The translations under genes were made by a program, and so were the position numbers. 64,000 bases of DNA. Origin: Duganella sp. 1411. GTDB lineage: Bacteria > Pseudomonadota > Gammaproteobacteria > Burkholderiales > Burkholderiaceae_D. Location: positions 992,001 through 1,056,000 of the forward strand of contig NZ_JAFICD010000001.1 of NCBI RefSeq assembly GCF_017833525.1, read 5' to 3'. This document shows, piece by piece, positions 17,601 to 26,046 of this stretch (its first letter is position 1; each line of letters starts with the position of its first letter). The notes under the pieces were generated by a model, which saw nothing but the letters and a program-made list of their open reading frames with translations, was not told where the DNA came from and did not search any database.

Positions 17601-18185
17601 GGTATAGCGGCCCGCCGTATCGAGCAGCACCGCCTCGTCGGTGAACCACCAATCGCAGTGGCGCGTGCCGCCAACGCCACCGATGGCGCCCGGCCCCAGC
17701 GTCTCGGCCAGCGGAAACGTCAGGCCCGAGTGCAGCAGCGTGGTGGTCTTGCCGCTGCCCGGCGCGCCGACGAACATATACCACGGGAGCTGGTACAGGT
17801 ACTGGCCGCCCCATTTGCTCTTGCCCGGCGCCGCCTTGCGCAGCGCGTCGATCGCCTGGCGCATGCGCGCGGCCAGCAAGGCCTGCTCGCGCAACGCCTC
17901 CGGTGGCTGGGCGGAGGTGTCGGCCTTGCTCTCCTCGGGCGGTGCCAGGCTGGCCATCAGACGCCGGTTGGCCAGCCTGGCGGCGATCGTCTTCCACAAG
18001 AAGTAAGCGGCCCAAATCGACAACAGCAACAGGATCAGGAACCAGCGCGCGCCGCTGGGCGCCAGCGGCGCGTTGCCGTCGAACGCGAACAGCGGCCCCT
18101 CGAACCACACCAACAGCGACAATAGCAGCACGCCGAGCAGGGATAGCACCCAGGGTTTCATCAGCCAGGAGAATAGTTTTTTCAT
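14625..18185 (-). CDS. tssM: Type VI secretion membrane subunit TssM (IcmF)
   Basis: An 1186-residue inner-membrane ATPase-like protein of the T6SS envelope complex. Two N-terminal helices (VLSLLGVLLLSLLVWF and WFLILLLLSIWAAYFLW) are followed by a cytoplasmic P-loop domain with Walker A GAPGSGKTT near residue 140. A third helix (GGLAGLLLVLMAAGLA) and a large periplasmic C-terminal region follow. The length is normal. ATG at 18185 is used (MKKLFSWLMKPW). It is the last gene of the leftward tss run, 46 bases after tssL. It should pair with TssL; no TssJ gene, its usual outer-membrane partner, was found in the window. Confidence 0.95.
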   Translation of the reverse strand: MKKLFSWLMKPWVLSLLGVLLLSLLVWFEGPLFAFDGNAPLAPSGARWFLILLLLSIWAAYFLWKTIAARLANRRLMASLAPPEESKADTSAQPPEALREQALLAARMRQAIDALRKAAPGKSKWGGQYLYQLPWYMFVGAPGSGKTTTLLHSGLTFPLAETLGPGAIGGVGGTRHCDWWFTDEAVLLDTAGRYTTQDSDGELDRAGWSGFLDLLKKHRPRRPVNGVIVAISVADLLQQGPAGRQAQALAIRARIKELHERLGSSFPIYVTVTKCDLLAGFVEFFDGLGREERAQVWGMTFPANSDDQAARALASFPQRFLALERQLQARVLERVQHERDLQRRALVYRFPQQFAAIGEVLGGFLNEVFQATRFERAALLRGVYFTSGTQEGSPIDRVMVSLASAFGLDRKVLAPNAASGRSYFITNLLRELMFKEAGLAGADRNFERNRRRLRWLAGGLAGLLLVLMAAGLATSYVRNQRYVNEMAARAAALERAALAAPAQGGVVALLPLLNAARDLPGGYAQRGDGVPLLNRFGLNQADKLGAGARTVYRRLLRATLLPRVTIRLEEVLRRGDANNQELLYETLRVYLMLGQPSHLDAESVQAWLGIDWGRNLPEASGERRDQLASHVAALLDADGADSSEPPVLDAGLIAQTRLTLAMMPLPQRVYNRLKRQVAQARLPEFSVNRAAGRDVSLLLARGSGEPLTRGIAGVYSVAGYRELLKQLPQAMLDIAKDSWVLDRREAEGALAAAGGEQMRAAVLQLYYADYIRQWDGLLADVRIVPFSSLEQGARVTNALAAADSPLRALLQAAARETKLDSAGAKPATAALDEAVRGKLAAARRKLESALGGEEAPPPDAKEANPVDQHFEALHKLVGAPGAPGAAPLDAMLAMLKDASQYFDAADGARRAGTPPPPADVMQRLKREADGKPAPLGGMLKNIDSAGAGLTVGGERARLQSLWNADGGPFCQAAIAGRYPLARSAAKEVTPDDFGRFFGPGGVMDDFFAKNLAAQVDMGGAQWKWRDSGVAPGVPQEVLGQFQRAARLRDMFFVGGGRQPSLRFELAALSADAAFSKISFDIDGQAVVYIAGAAARPVPISLPSGKAGGQMHLEAVPPLKADLRSDGPWAWFRMLDMGSLESSAQGERFKLTFDLDGRKVVYQLTASSVVNPFRREALEQFRCPVGW

Positions 18186-18231
18186 AGTCGTCCGCCCTGG
18201 CGGCCCCAAAAGAGGATAAGTGCGTTGACCA

Positions 18232-19563
18232 TCACGGCGCCGATGTCAGCACGACGATGTCGACCCGGCGGTTGCGTGCGCGGTTGAGGGGGCTGTCGTT
18301 GGCCACCAGCGGCTCGGTATCGCCACGGCCCTCGGCGCGGTAGCGCGAGACCGGCCCGGCGCGCTGCGCCAGCGCCGCCATCACGCCGGCGGCGCGCGCC
18401 TTGGACAGGTCGTAGTTCGACGGCAGGCGCGCCGACAGGCCAGGCTTGGTGTCGTCGGTGTGGCCGATGACGACCACGTTGCCCGGCAGCGTGGCGAGCG
18501 CGTCGCCGATGCGCGCCAGCAGCGGCGCCACGTTGTCGCGCACCTCGGCGCTGCCGGAGCCGAACATGCCGTCGCCGCGCACAGTGATGACGCAACGCTC
18601 GGCCGTCTCGCGCACGCTTACCAGCCCCTGCGCGATTTCCGGCGCGAGGAAGCCGGCGATGCGGGCCGGCGCGGCCGGCAGCGGTACGTTCGGCGGCGCC
18701 GGCGTGGTGCGCAAGACGCGGATCGTCGACAGCTTGGCAAATACGGGGTCGGACGCACGGTTCAGCATAACGCCGCAAACCAGCTGCACCACCAGCAGCA
18801 CCACGGCGGCAGCGGCGACCAGCACCCACAACGGCACGCGCCGCAGCGTCGATGGCGAGCGCACGGCCTCGCCGCGCCACGACGGCGACAGGTCGGCCTC
18901 GTAGCTGCCGCGATGCTGGCGGATCAGCTGCAACAGGCGTTCGCGCAAGGTCGCCAATTGCGCCTGTCCCTGGTCCAGCATGCGGTAGCGGCCTTCCAGT
19001 CCCAACGCAAGGCACAGATACATCAATTCCAGCAGATCGAGGTTGACCGCCGGATTCTGGCTTAACCGCTGCAGGATCAGAAACACCTTCTCACCCCCGA
19101 ACGCTTCGTTATGAAAGGCCACCAGCAGGCTGCGGGTATTCCAGACGCCGCTACCCCAGGCGGTGCTGGCGATGGTTTCATCGAGCAGCGTGCACAGGGC
19201 ATAGCGGGCGGCGGCGATCGCCTCGCTGTCGACACCACCGGCACGCGCCCCGGTTTCAAAGGTTTTAAGCGCCTGCGCCAGACGCTCGCGCAGCTGCTGC
19301 AAATCGTGTGGCTGCGCGGTTGTGCGCAACGGCACCACCAGATCGAGCAAGGGATTGGCCGCCCGCACCAGTGGATTGAGGCCGCCGCCGGGCAGCGTCG
19401 TCACCGGTGGGGCGGGCACCGGCGGCGGCAACGCATCTGCGGCGGACGGTGTGGCGGCCGGCGACACCGCCACCGGCACCGCCGGCCGGCGCCCGCCCGG
19501 ACGCGGCACCATCATCGTGGCATCCGGGTCCGGCTCGGGATCGCGGGGATCTTGAGTGCTCAC
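18232..19563 (-). CDS. tssL: TssL with C-terminal OmpA-like peptidoglycan-binding domain
   Basis: A 443-residue DotU/TssL protein. A Pro-rich N-terminus precedes the cytoplasmic TssL helical domain (residues about 65-225, with NPLLDLVVPLR and LLDETIASTAWG). One membrane helix follows (VPLWVLVAAAAVVLLVVQLV). The periplasmic OmpA/MotB domain is at residues about 320-440 (VVVIGHTDDTKPG, NYDLSKARA, NRARNRRVDIVV), with the Asp/Arg positions expected for diaminopimelate binding. The GTG start at 19563 lies only 6 bases after the tssK stop. The peptidoglycan-binding part may anchor the envelope complex, which matters because no tssJ is seen. Confidence 0.94.
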   Translation of the reverse strand: MSTQDPRDPEPDPDATMMVPRPGGRRPAVPVAVSPAATPSAADALPPPVPAPPVTTLPGGGLNPLVRAANPLLDLVVPLRTTAQPHDLQQLRERLAQALKTFETGARAGGVDSEAIAAARYALCTLLDETIASTAWGSGVWNTRSLLVAFHNEAFGGEKVFLILQRLSQNPAVNLDLLELMYLCLALGLEGRYRMLDQGQAQLATLRERLLQLIRQHRGSYEADLSPSWRGEAVRSPSTLRRVPLWVLVAAAAVVLLVVQLVCGVMLNRASDPVFAKLSTIRVLRTTPAPPNVPLPAAPARIAGFLAPEIAQGLVSVRETAERCVITVRGDGMFGSGSAEVRDNVAPLLARIGDALATLPGNVVVIGHTDDTKPGLSARLPSNYDLSKARAAGVMAALAQRAGPVSRYRAEGRGDTEPLVANDSPLNRARNRRVDIVVLTSAP

Positions 19564-19569
19564 GCCGGC

Positions 19570-20901
19570 CTACCTTCTGATGGCCCAGAACTGCATCTGC
19601 AGTCCCGGGAAATCGCCGGCCACGTGCAGCGCGAAGCCGGCCGAGTTGTTAAGGTGCTGGAAGTACTCGCTGCTGCGATCCAGTTCAAAGTAGGTGTGGC
19701 CGGCGTAAAACGGCAACTGGCGCGGCGCCACCGGCAAGGCGCGCAGGCCAATGCCTGGCAACTGCAGGTTGACCAGGTCGCGGATCTTTTCCACCGATCC
19801 GATCTTGACCTGCGCCGGGAAACCGTTGCGCACCATCTCCGCCGGCATCTGCGCGTTCACCGCCAGCACGAACGACGCGGAACGCAGCAGCTCCTTGTCC
19901 GGCAACACCGCCACACGGATGCCGAACTGGCGTTCCTCGAGCGGGATCGGCACCGCCTGGGCATCCATCACCGTCGATAAGGCGCGCCGCAAATCGGCGA
20001 TCACCGGTGCGAAGCTTTCGGCCAGATGGTCGTGGCGATACTGCGGATAGGCCGCCGCGCGCTTGCCGGCCTCGGTGAAGGTGGCCAGCTCGCCGGCCAG
20101 TTGCAGCATGGCGCCGTACAGTCGCTCCGGATGGACGCCGGTCGCCCCGGCCAGGTGCATGAACAGCGGCTCGGCGCGATTCAGCAGCTGCAGCAGCAGG
20201 AAGTCCGCGATCTCCGCGGCGCCGGCCACGCCCGGCTGCGACAGGCGCGCGGCCAGCGCCTCGCCACGCTGGTGCAGCAGGCCGACCAATTCGTCGGCAA
20301 AGCCGGCCAGGCGTGGCGCGGCGCGAAAGTCCAGACACGGCGCGCAGTATTCGGGATCGAGCACCACGCGGTTGTCGGCGCGGCGCTCGACGATGCGGGC
20401 GATGCCCAAGGTGGCGTAGGCGTTGACCACCTCGCTCTCCAGCGCCAGGCGTAGCCGCAGCTTACCGACCTGCATCAATGCGCTGTTATCGAGGCCATTG
20501 CTGTCCCACGCCTCGTAATCGTCAGCGCGGTGGCGGGCGAAATTATCCGGGCCGTCGTGGTTGCCCACTTCCGCCACACCGTGCCGGCGCAACGGCAACG
20601 CCAACACCACCAGCACGTTGCGGGCATCGGCCGGCACGTCGAGCGGCAGCGGCAGGTCGTCCTCCGCCGGCAGATCGAACGGCGTACCGTCAGGCAGCAC
20701 GGCGCGGCAGGACAGCAACGACAGCTTGCCCAGCGCCAGTTGCTGCTCGTCGAGCCGCAGGTCGGCGAAACCGTAGCCGTAGGGGGTCAACGCCGCCACC
20801 CTCGCCTCGAGCTGGCTTTGCCAATAACGGTCGTGCTGCTGCAGATGCTGCGGTTGCAGCAGCATGCCTTCCGACCAGACCACTTTATTTTTCCAGGCCA
20901 T
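19570..20901 (-). CDS. tssK: Type VI secretion baseplate protein TssK
   Basis: A 443-residue TssK. It starts with the family signature VVWSEGMLLQPQHLQQHDRYW and contains LLQLLNRAEPLFMHL and the C-terminal ending typical of the family (LPFYAGHTYFELDRSS). TssK trimers join the phage-like baseplate (TssEFG, VgrG) to the membrane complex TssLM. It lies between fha and tssL, all leftward and closely packed. The length is normal and no frameshift was seen. Confidence 0.95.
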   Translation of the reverse strand: MAWKNKVVWSEGMLLQPQHLQQHDRYWQSQLEARVAALTPYGYGFADLRLDEQQLALGKLSLLSCRAVLPDGTPFDLPAEDDLPLPLDVPADARNVLVVLALPLRRHGVAEVGNHDGPDNFARHRADDYEAWDSNGLDNSALMQVGKLRLRLALESEVVNAYATLGIARIVERRADNRVVLDPEYCAPCLDFRAAPRLAGFADELVGLLHQRGEALAARLSQPGVAGAAEIADFLLLQLLNRAEPLFMHLAGATGVHPERLYGAMLQLAGELATFTEAGKRAAAYPQYRHDHLAESFAPVIADLRRALSTVMDAQAVPIPLEERQFGIRVAVLPDKELLRSASFVLAVNAQMPAEMVRNGFPAQVKIGSVEKIRDLVNLQLPGIGLRALPVAPRQLPFYAGHTYFELDRSSEYFQHLNNSAGFALHVAGDFPGLQMQFWAIRR

Positions 20902-20940
20902 GATGCCTCATCGATTGCTCATTGATAGTGAATGCCGCGT

Positions 20941-22434
20941 TTATTTGCGTGCCTGGCGCAGGCGTTGGACCTGCTCCTCGTACGCCTCCGAGAATTTTTC
21001 GCCGAACAGGCGTTGCAGATCGTCGTCGGCTTCGCGCGCGATATCGCCGTACAAGATCACAAGGCGGTCCCACAGCTTGGCCTTGCGGTTCGAGGCCATC
21101 ATTTTGTCCATCACGCTCGGCTCGGCCAGCCGGCTCTCGATGTGCGCCGGATCGAAGCGATGCAGCACCGCCGCCAGCGCCGCGCGCATGCCGGCGATGA
21201 CGGCCAGCTCGTGCGCCTTCAAGTCGTCGAAGGCGCCGCGCATCGCCTGCACCGGCGGCATGTAGCCGACCATGGTGTTGGTCAGCATCTGCGTCAGCGC
21301 GCTGTCCGGATTGGGGAAGAACTTGAGCGGATTGTTGGCGCTGACGGAGATCATCGTCATGTCGATGCGGCTTTCCTTCTTGGTCAGCGCGCGCGCCATC
21401 AGCACGTCCATGGTGCCGGTGGTGGCCTCGCGCAGCATCGCACCGACGGTTTCGGCCACCTGCACGCCGGAGCGGTTGAGCTGCAAGTCCGGCAAGCCCA
21501 GCCCGCGCAGCAGCGCCTGGAGGATTTCGCTGTCGCTGGCGACCGATACGGATGCTGGCCTTACCGGTGGAGCGATGGCTGCCGGTGGTGGCGGCGCCGC
21601 CGTCTGCGGCGGCTCTGCCACGGGTGACGGCGGCACCGCTTCGGGTTCCGGTGGCGAAGGCGCGGGCACCGGCACCGGCGGCAAAAAATCCGCCAACGGA
21701 TCGTAATCGTGCGGGATCGCGAAGCCCCCGGCCGCAGGCGCCGGCGTATCGACCGCTGGTATGCGGAACGGCACCAGCTCGGGCGACACATGATCGCTTT
21801 CGGCGGCGCGGTATTGCGGCGCCAGATTCAGCCCGAAATCGCCGGGGGCGACGGCCGCCGGCGGGGGCGCCGCGAACAGGTTCAATCCGAGCGGATCATC
21901 GGCGGCCAGTGCCGCACCATCGGTGGGAGCAACATCGAGGATGCGCGCGCCGGCCAAGGCGTCGAATGGCGCGCCCTGGTACGCCGGCACGGCGGCGGCG
22001 ACGGGCAGCGACTCCAGCGCCGGCAGCGGCACCGGCGCGGTCACCGGTGGGGGCTCGAACAGCGGCAGCGCGGAATCGTTCAATGCCGCCGGTGGCAGCC
22101 AGGAAGCGGCCGGCGCCTCGGCCACCACGCGCGCCTCGAGCTGATAGTCGCCAACAACGATGCGGTCGCCGTCGGCCAGCATGATCTCGCGCCCCTTGCC
22201 GAGCGGGCGGTCGTTGACCACACTAGGATTGCTGCCCACGTCCTCAAGAAAATACACGCCGTCGCGGCAGCTCACCCGTGCGTGGATGCGCGAGATATAT
22301 TTGCCCGGGTCGTCCAGCACCAGCAGGTTGTCGGGTCCACGTCCCAAGGTGCCGCCGGGGTCGGAAAAGCGCCCCGCCGACGCGCCTGGCGTTGGCTGGT
22401 TGCGATAGGTTAGGACATTCAACGTCAGCATCAT
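20941..22434 (-). CDS. tagH: FHA-domain T6SS protein (TagH/Fha)
   Basis: A 497-residue protein. The N-terminal FHA domain (residues about 20-105) has the phosphothreonine-binding residues in GRGPDNLLVLDDPGKYISRIHA, plus SNPSVVNDRPL. A long Pro/Ala-rich linker (about 130-310) follows. A C-terminal TagH-type domain ends the protein, from SDSEILQALLRGLGL to the terminus. Fha proteins are phosphorylated by or bind PpkA and trigger T6SS assembly; the two kinases, phosphatase and TagF at 9-14 kb are the expected regulators. It stands upstream of tssK in the same direction with a 39-base gap. Confidence 0.9.
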   Translation of the reverse strand: MMLTLNVLTYRNQPTPGASAGRFSDPGGTLGRGPDNLLVLDDPGKYISRIHARVSCRDGVYFLEDVGSNPSVVNDRPLGKGREIMLADGDRIVVGDYQLEARVVAEAPAASWLPPAALNDSALPLFEPPPVTAPVPLPALESLPVAAAVPAYQGAPFDALAGARILDVAPTDGAALAADDPLGLNLFAAPPPAAVAPGDFGLNLAPQYRAAESDHVSPELVPFRIPAVDTPAPAAGGFAIPHDYDPLADFLPPVPVPAPSPPEPEAVPPSPVAEPPQTAAPPPPAAIAPPVRPASVSVASDSEILQALLRGLGLPDLQLNRSGVQVAETVGAMLREATTGTMDVLMARALTKKESRIDMTMISVSANNPLKFFPNPDSALTQMLTNTMVGYMPPVQAMRGAFDDLKAHELAVIAGMRAALAAVLHRFDPAHIESRLAEPSVMDKMMASNRKAKLWDRLVILYGDIAREADDDLQRLFGEKFSEAYEEQVQRLRQARK

Positions 22435-22457
22435 CGGTCAATCGTTCGGGTTGCACA

Positions 22458-24476
22458 TCAATTTATCTTGACCATGGCGCCGCCACTGATCACCATCATC
22501 GCCCCGGCCTTGGCCTCCATGTTGGCGTCGGCGGCGATCTCGATCTGCGCCGACTTGATGGTGATCTTGGCCGCCTCGATCTTGATGCTGCTACCGCCCA
22601 CCTTCAACTCGATCGACGTGCCGGCCTCGATCGCGATGGTGGTGCCGACCTTGATCTTCTGCGCGCCGTCGACATCGACCTTCTGCTCGCCGCCGATGGC
22701 GACAGTCTGGTTGTTCTTGACGGTCTCCGTATCATCGTTCCCGATCTCCACGGTCTGATCGTTCTTGACCGTCTTCTTCCGATCGTTGCCTATGTCAATG
22801 GTCTGGTCGTTCTTGACCGTCTCCCGCTGATCGTTCCCGATCGTCAGCGCTTGATCGTTCTTGATGTCGATGGTTTGATCGCCCTTGTCGGCCTTCTCAA
22901 AACCCACCTTCAGCGTGTCGTTGTTTTTGACGACGCGGTTATAGTCCTTCTCGGCTTGGACAAACACTTCTTCACTGCCCTTTTTGTCCTCGAAGCGCAC
23001 CTCATTGAAACCCTTGCCCCCTTTCGACGAATTCGATTTGAGAGTGGACTTGGTCTGCTCGGCGGGCAGCGCGTACGGCGGCAACGCGTCCGAGTTGTAG
23101 ACGCACCCGGTGATCAGCGGCCGGTCCGGATCGCCCTCGAGGAATTCGACCACCACCTCCATGCCGATGCGCGGAATGAACATCGTGCCCCAGCCCTTGC
23201 CGGCCCAGCTTTGCGACACGCGCACCCAGCACGAGCTTTTCTCATCGTCCTGGCCCAGGCGGTCCCAGTGGAACTGCAGCTTGACGCGGCCGTATTTGTC
23301 GGTCCAGATCTCCTCGCCGGCTTTGCCGACCACCATCGCCGTCTGCGGCCCCTGCACCACCGGCTTGCGCGCCACCGGCAGCGGGCGAAACGCAAAGGCC
23401 GTGCCGATCCCCGCCAGCGTCACCTGGAATTCGACGCCGCCTCCGCCTCCGCTGCGATAGTCCGAACCTTTGACCGCATAAACAGCCTCGGTTACCAGGT
23501 ATGTGCGGTTCTGGTCATCGCGCGGATGCTCGGCCAGCGTGAACAGGCCACCCGTGTAAAGCGCGCGCGCGTTGCTTGTCGCCTCGATGCGTTCGCACTG
23601 GCCGTGCAAGCTTTCCATGCGCCCGCGCGCCAGCGACGTGCCCTCGGCGGCAAGCGTGTACCCGCCCGGATAATCGAACATCTCGAACGCGGACTGGTCG
23701 AACGCCGCGGCGATCGTCGACTTCACCAGCAAGCCGCCGCTGTTGCTGGCGGCAGCCTTCTCGAAATCGAAATCGTTGAGCGCAAAGGCGCTCGGCTGGA
23801 TTTCGCCCGACGCCGACCAGGCGAACACCATCTCGTCGTCGGTGCTCAGGCGCCTGTCCTCGCTGGAAAACTTCAGCGCCTCGCCAGCGATGGACACATG
23901 CGCACCATAAGAATCGGCCAGCACCATCGTGTGCTTGTCCGCGTCGTGTGTGAAGAAGAAGTAGATGCCGGCGCCCTCCAGCAGGCGGCAGACGAAGTTG
24001 AAATCGGTCTCGCGGTACTGCACGCAATACGGCAATGCGGGGTAGCTGCCACTGAGCGCGCCGGCCGACAGATCGACCAAGCCGCCGTACCCAGGCGCGC
24101 CGCAGACCTGGGCGACGATGTCGGGCACCGACAGGTCCTGGAAGATGCGGCAGTTCGACGCGCGCGTCAACAGCCACAGCCAGGGGTGGACGACAGCCTC
24201 GTAGGCCAACGCGTCGCCATCCCAGCCGTTGCTGCGAAAGCGGGTGACAACACCGTTGAAATGGCGCACGCCGCCATCGGCCAGGTTGACATGGACGCCC
24301 ATCGGTTTGCCGAGGACATCACCGATCTTGATATCCTTTTTGGCGCTGCTCAGCTGGACGCGATACTCCGACAGCCGCCCCAACTGTTCGGTGCCGCTCA
24401 TCGAATGGAACAGCAGCGTGTCGTCCGCCAAGGCGGAGGTCACGGATATGTCGCGGTGGGCTTGCGTTGCAGGCAT
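22458..24476 (-). CDS. vgrG: VgrG/TssI spike protein
   Basis: A 672-residue spike protein. It has the phage gp27-like N-terminal part (HSMSGTEQLGRLSEYRVQL, LQDLSVPDIVAQVC), the gp5 OB-fold region (GEEIWTDKYGRVKLQFHWD, WGTMFIPRIGMEVVVEFLEGDPDRPLITG) and a C-terminal beta-helix. The helix is made of near-regular repeats of the kind xTVKNDQTxxIGND between residues about 540 and 620. No enzymatic extension follows the helix, so cargo is probably loaded through the adjacent PAAR-like protein. It starts 21 bases after the PAAR-like gene ends. Confidence 0.95.
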   Translation of the reverse strand: MPATQAHRDISVTSALADDTLLFHSMSGTEQLGRLSEYRVQLSSAKKDIKIGDVLGKPMGVHVNLADGGVRHFNGVVTRFRSNGWDGDALAYEAVVHPWLWLLTRASNCRIFQDLSVPDIVAQVCGAPGYGGLVDLSAGALSGSYPALPYCVQYRETDFNFVCRLLEGAGIYFFFTHDADKHTMVLADSYGAHVSIAGEALKFSSEDRRLSTDDEMVFAWSASGEIQPSAFALNDFDFEKAAASNSGGLLVKSTIAAAFDQSAFEMFDYPGGYTLAAEGTSLARGRMESLHGQCERIEATSNARALYTGGLFTLAEHPRDDQNRTYLVTEAVYAVKGSDYRSGGGGGVEFQVTLAGIGTAFAFRPLPVARKPVVQGPQTAMVVGKAGEEIWTDKYGRVKLQFHWDRLGQDDEKSSCWVRVSQSWAGKGWGTMFIPRIGMEVVVEFLEGDPDRPLITGCVYNSDALPPYALPAEQTKSTLKSNSSKGGKGFNEVRFEDKKGSEEVFVQAEKDYNRVVKNNDTLKVGFEKADKGDQTIDIKNDQALTIGNDQRETVKNDQTIDIGNDRKKTVKNDQTVEIGNDDTETVKNNQTVAIGGEQKVDVDGAQKIKVGTTIAIEAGTSIELKVGGSSIKIEAAKITIKSAQIEIAADANMEAKAGAMMVISGGAMVKIN

Positions 24477-24497
24477 CGGGATCTCGGTTTTTTCGTG

Positions 24498-24887
24498 TTA
24501 GGGAATCATGGTCTTGACGGTGCCGGCCATGCTGAAGGCGATCACGCCGCCCCAGTTGCACATGCATTTCGAACCGTTGTCGAGCGCCGGCATGTTGGCG
24601 ATCAACACCGTAGGCGCGCCCGGCACCCAGGGCGCGCTGGTGGCCGGGATGCACGGCATCGGCGTCGGCACCCCGAGCGCGGCGGCGGTGGCGGCGATGA
24701 CCATCGGATTTGCCATCGAACTGCACATCCCGAACGGCATGATGTTGACCATCGGGATGTGGTCCATGATGTTGGCGGCGGGTGGGCCTTCGGCCAGCAC
24801 CTTGTTTATTGGCAGCACCACCAGCGAGGAAGGCGCGACGCCGAAGGTGCAGGTCATCAACGCGCCCATAGATACCTGGTTTGGCAT
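24498..24887 (-). CDS. PAAR-like protein (DUF4280 type)
   Basis: A 129-residue protein of the DUF4280 PAAR-like group: MGALMTCTFGVAPSSL, NIMDHIPMVNIMPFG, TPMPCIPATSAPWV and CMCNWGGVIAF. Its conserved Cys residues probably bind the tip metal. PAAR proteins cap the VgrG spike and carry effectors. ATG at 24887 is chosen over the in-frame ATG at 24908 because GGAAG stands 4 bases before it. It lies directly upstream of vgrG and downstream of the TIR-domain gene, fitting the order effector, tip, spike. Confidence 0.88.
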   Translation of the reverse strand: MPNQVSMGALMTCTFGVAPSSLVVLPINKVLAEGPPAANIMDHIPMVNIMPFGMCSSMANPMVIAATAAALGVPTPMPCIPATSAPWVPGAPTVLIANMPALDNGSKCMCNWGGVIAFSMAGTVKTMIP

Positions 24888-24957
24888 GTTGCTTCCAATC
24901 GTAGTCAATAAGGGCTAGTCATATCCAGTCAAGGATCGATCTCGAATTGTTTTTAAT

Positions 24958-25086
24958 TTATGGTTCGCTTTCGTCCTCACTTAGAGAGTTAGCGTCTTCG
25001 TTTATCTTTAATTCCACCTTAGAGCTTCCTTGCTGCATATTCCAAGTAAGTAATTCGGCTTCATCAGCATCCCCTATGAATTTCAT
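24958..25086 (-). CDS. Small acidic ORF between the TIR and PAAR-like genes
   Basis: An ATG-initiated frame encodes 42 residues beginning MKFIGDADEAELLTWNMQQ and ending EDESEP. The peptide is strongly acidic, with about 14 Asp/Glu. It starts 35 bases after the TIR gene stop and ends 70 bases before the PAAR-like start, in the same direction and in the same AT-richer DNA. The ribosome site is weak (AAAGAG). It could be an immunity peptide, a tip adaptor, a remnant of a larger gene, or not expressed. No family recognised. Confidence 0.35.
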   Translation of the reverse strand: MKFIGDADEAELLTWNMQQGSSKVELKINEDANSLSEDESEP

Positions 25087-25121
25087 CGGCTCTTTACTTT
25101 ATGCTAATGGCCCGTTGATGA

Positions 25122-25949
25122 TTAACTCTCGCGCCACTCTGGGTGCGGGCCGATTGTACCAACCAGGTTATCGAATGCATCCGAAGATATTCCCCACAAA
25201 CCCTGATCCCAAAGCATCCCTCCAAGCCCCGTTTCTTTTAATTCGGTAAGGACAGTTACCCTCTCAGCCGGCAGCCCTAGGAGAGCTGGATCCCAATCGA
25301 GGTTATAGAGGTTTAATACAACGGCACGCAAGTCTTGCCGATTATTAAGCATATCTCCAAATTGCTGAAGTTCTTGCATACACCATACGCTCGCCAAAAA
25401 CTCGGCGGTCAAAACAAATAGCATTACTTTGGTCTCACGCATTGCAGATAGGAATCTCCAGTTCCAGAGCGGGTGCACTGCGCCAATCGGCACGGCGCCA
25501 TCGGCAAAAGCCATGGCGGGCCTGCGATCTGGCCGTACTTCAGCGTACGTTGGATAAGCCGCTACAGGCCCTATTCCGTAGTAACAGTCTCCGGATCGCG
25601 CCGTTACGCAGTCGACATAGACGGAATCCGTAGAGAATAAGTTATAGTGCCTCATTAGCCGGTTTCGCAGCCATTGAACGAACTGCATGCCGCCTCCCGC
25701 CATCGCAAAACTCATCAAAATCTTCGTTTGCCGTCTGCTTGCTTCGTAAAGAACGAAATCATTCAAACATTTACGGCCTTGCGACAATCCGTAATTTCCT
25801 TGGGTTTCGCGAATAAAAATTGAGAATCGCAACTTCCTGAAAATATCGTATGCCGAAAAATCGCCGCCATTCGCGGCAATCCAGTCAAAAGCCTCCTCCG
25901 TGGACGGGCTGCTTTTTATCCTGAACAAATACTCTATGCTGATTGGCAT
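25122..25949 (-). CDS. TIR-domain protein, candidate T6SS NADase effector
   Basis: A 275-residue protein. From residue about 74 it follows a TIR fold: beta-A TKILMSFAMAGGG, helix QFVQWLRNRLM, beta-B SVYVDCV (108-114), and ETKVMLFVLTAEFLASVWCMQEL (172-194). The last block is the TIR S-x-W-C-x-x-E signature, and E193 takes the place of the NADase catalytic Glu. The first 70 residues show no known domain or signal peptide. The start at 25949 has AAGGAAAG upstream. It lies between clpV and the PAAR-like/vgrG pair and is visibly AT-richer than the tss genes, as expected for acquired cargo. Effector status and NADase activity are inferred; a self-defence TIR is an alternative. Confidence 0.6.
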   Translation of the reverse strand: MPISIEYLFRIKSSPSTEEAFDWIAANGGDFSAYDIFRKLRFSIFIRETQGNYGLSQGRKCLNDFVLYEASRRQTKILMSFAMAGGGMQFVQWLRNRLMRHYNLFSTDSVYVDCVTARSGDCYYGIGPVAAYPTYAEVRPDRRPAMAFADGAVPIGAVHPLWNWRFLSAMRETKVMLFVLTAEFLASVWCMQELQQFGDMLNNRQDLRAVVLNLYNLDWDPALLGLPAERVTVLTELKETGLGGMLWDQGLWGISSDAFDNLVGTIGPHPEWRES

Positions 25950-26046
25950 ATACTTTCCTTTTTAGTAATCATTCTCATATTGAGTGGAGTGCACCGGGGC
26001 CAAAGCCTGATGCTCCGTGTCAATGCTAGATTTGACGCAGCGCGTG

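Noticed and set aside
22700..22940. Short tandem-like repeats containing GATCGTTCTTGACCGT in the + strand, first considered as a repeat array.
   Set aside because: They encode the regular beta-helix repeats of VgrG on the minus strand. Spacing follows codons, and there are no CRISPR-like spacers.
24947..25249. A + strand 100-codon frame in the AT-richer gap.
   Set aside because: No ribosome site, unusual composition, and it lies across the minus-strand TIR end and the 42-codon ORF. All neighbours read leftwards.
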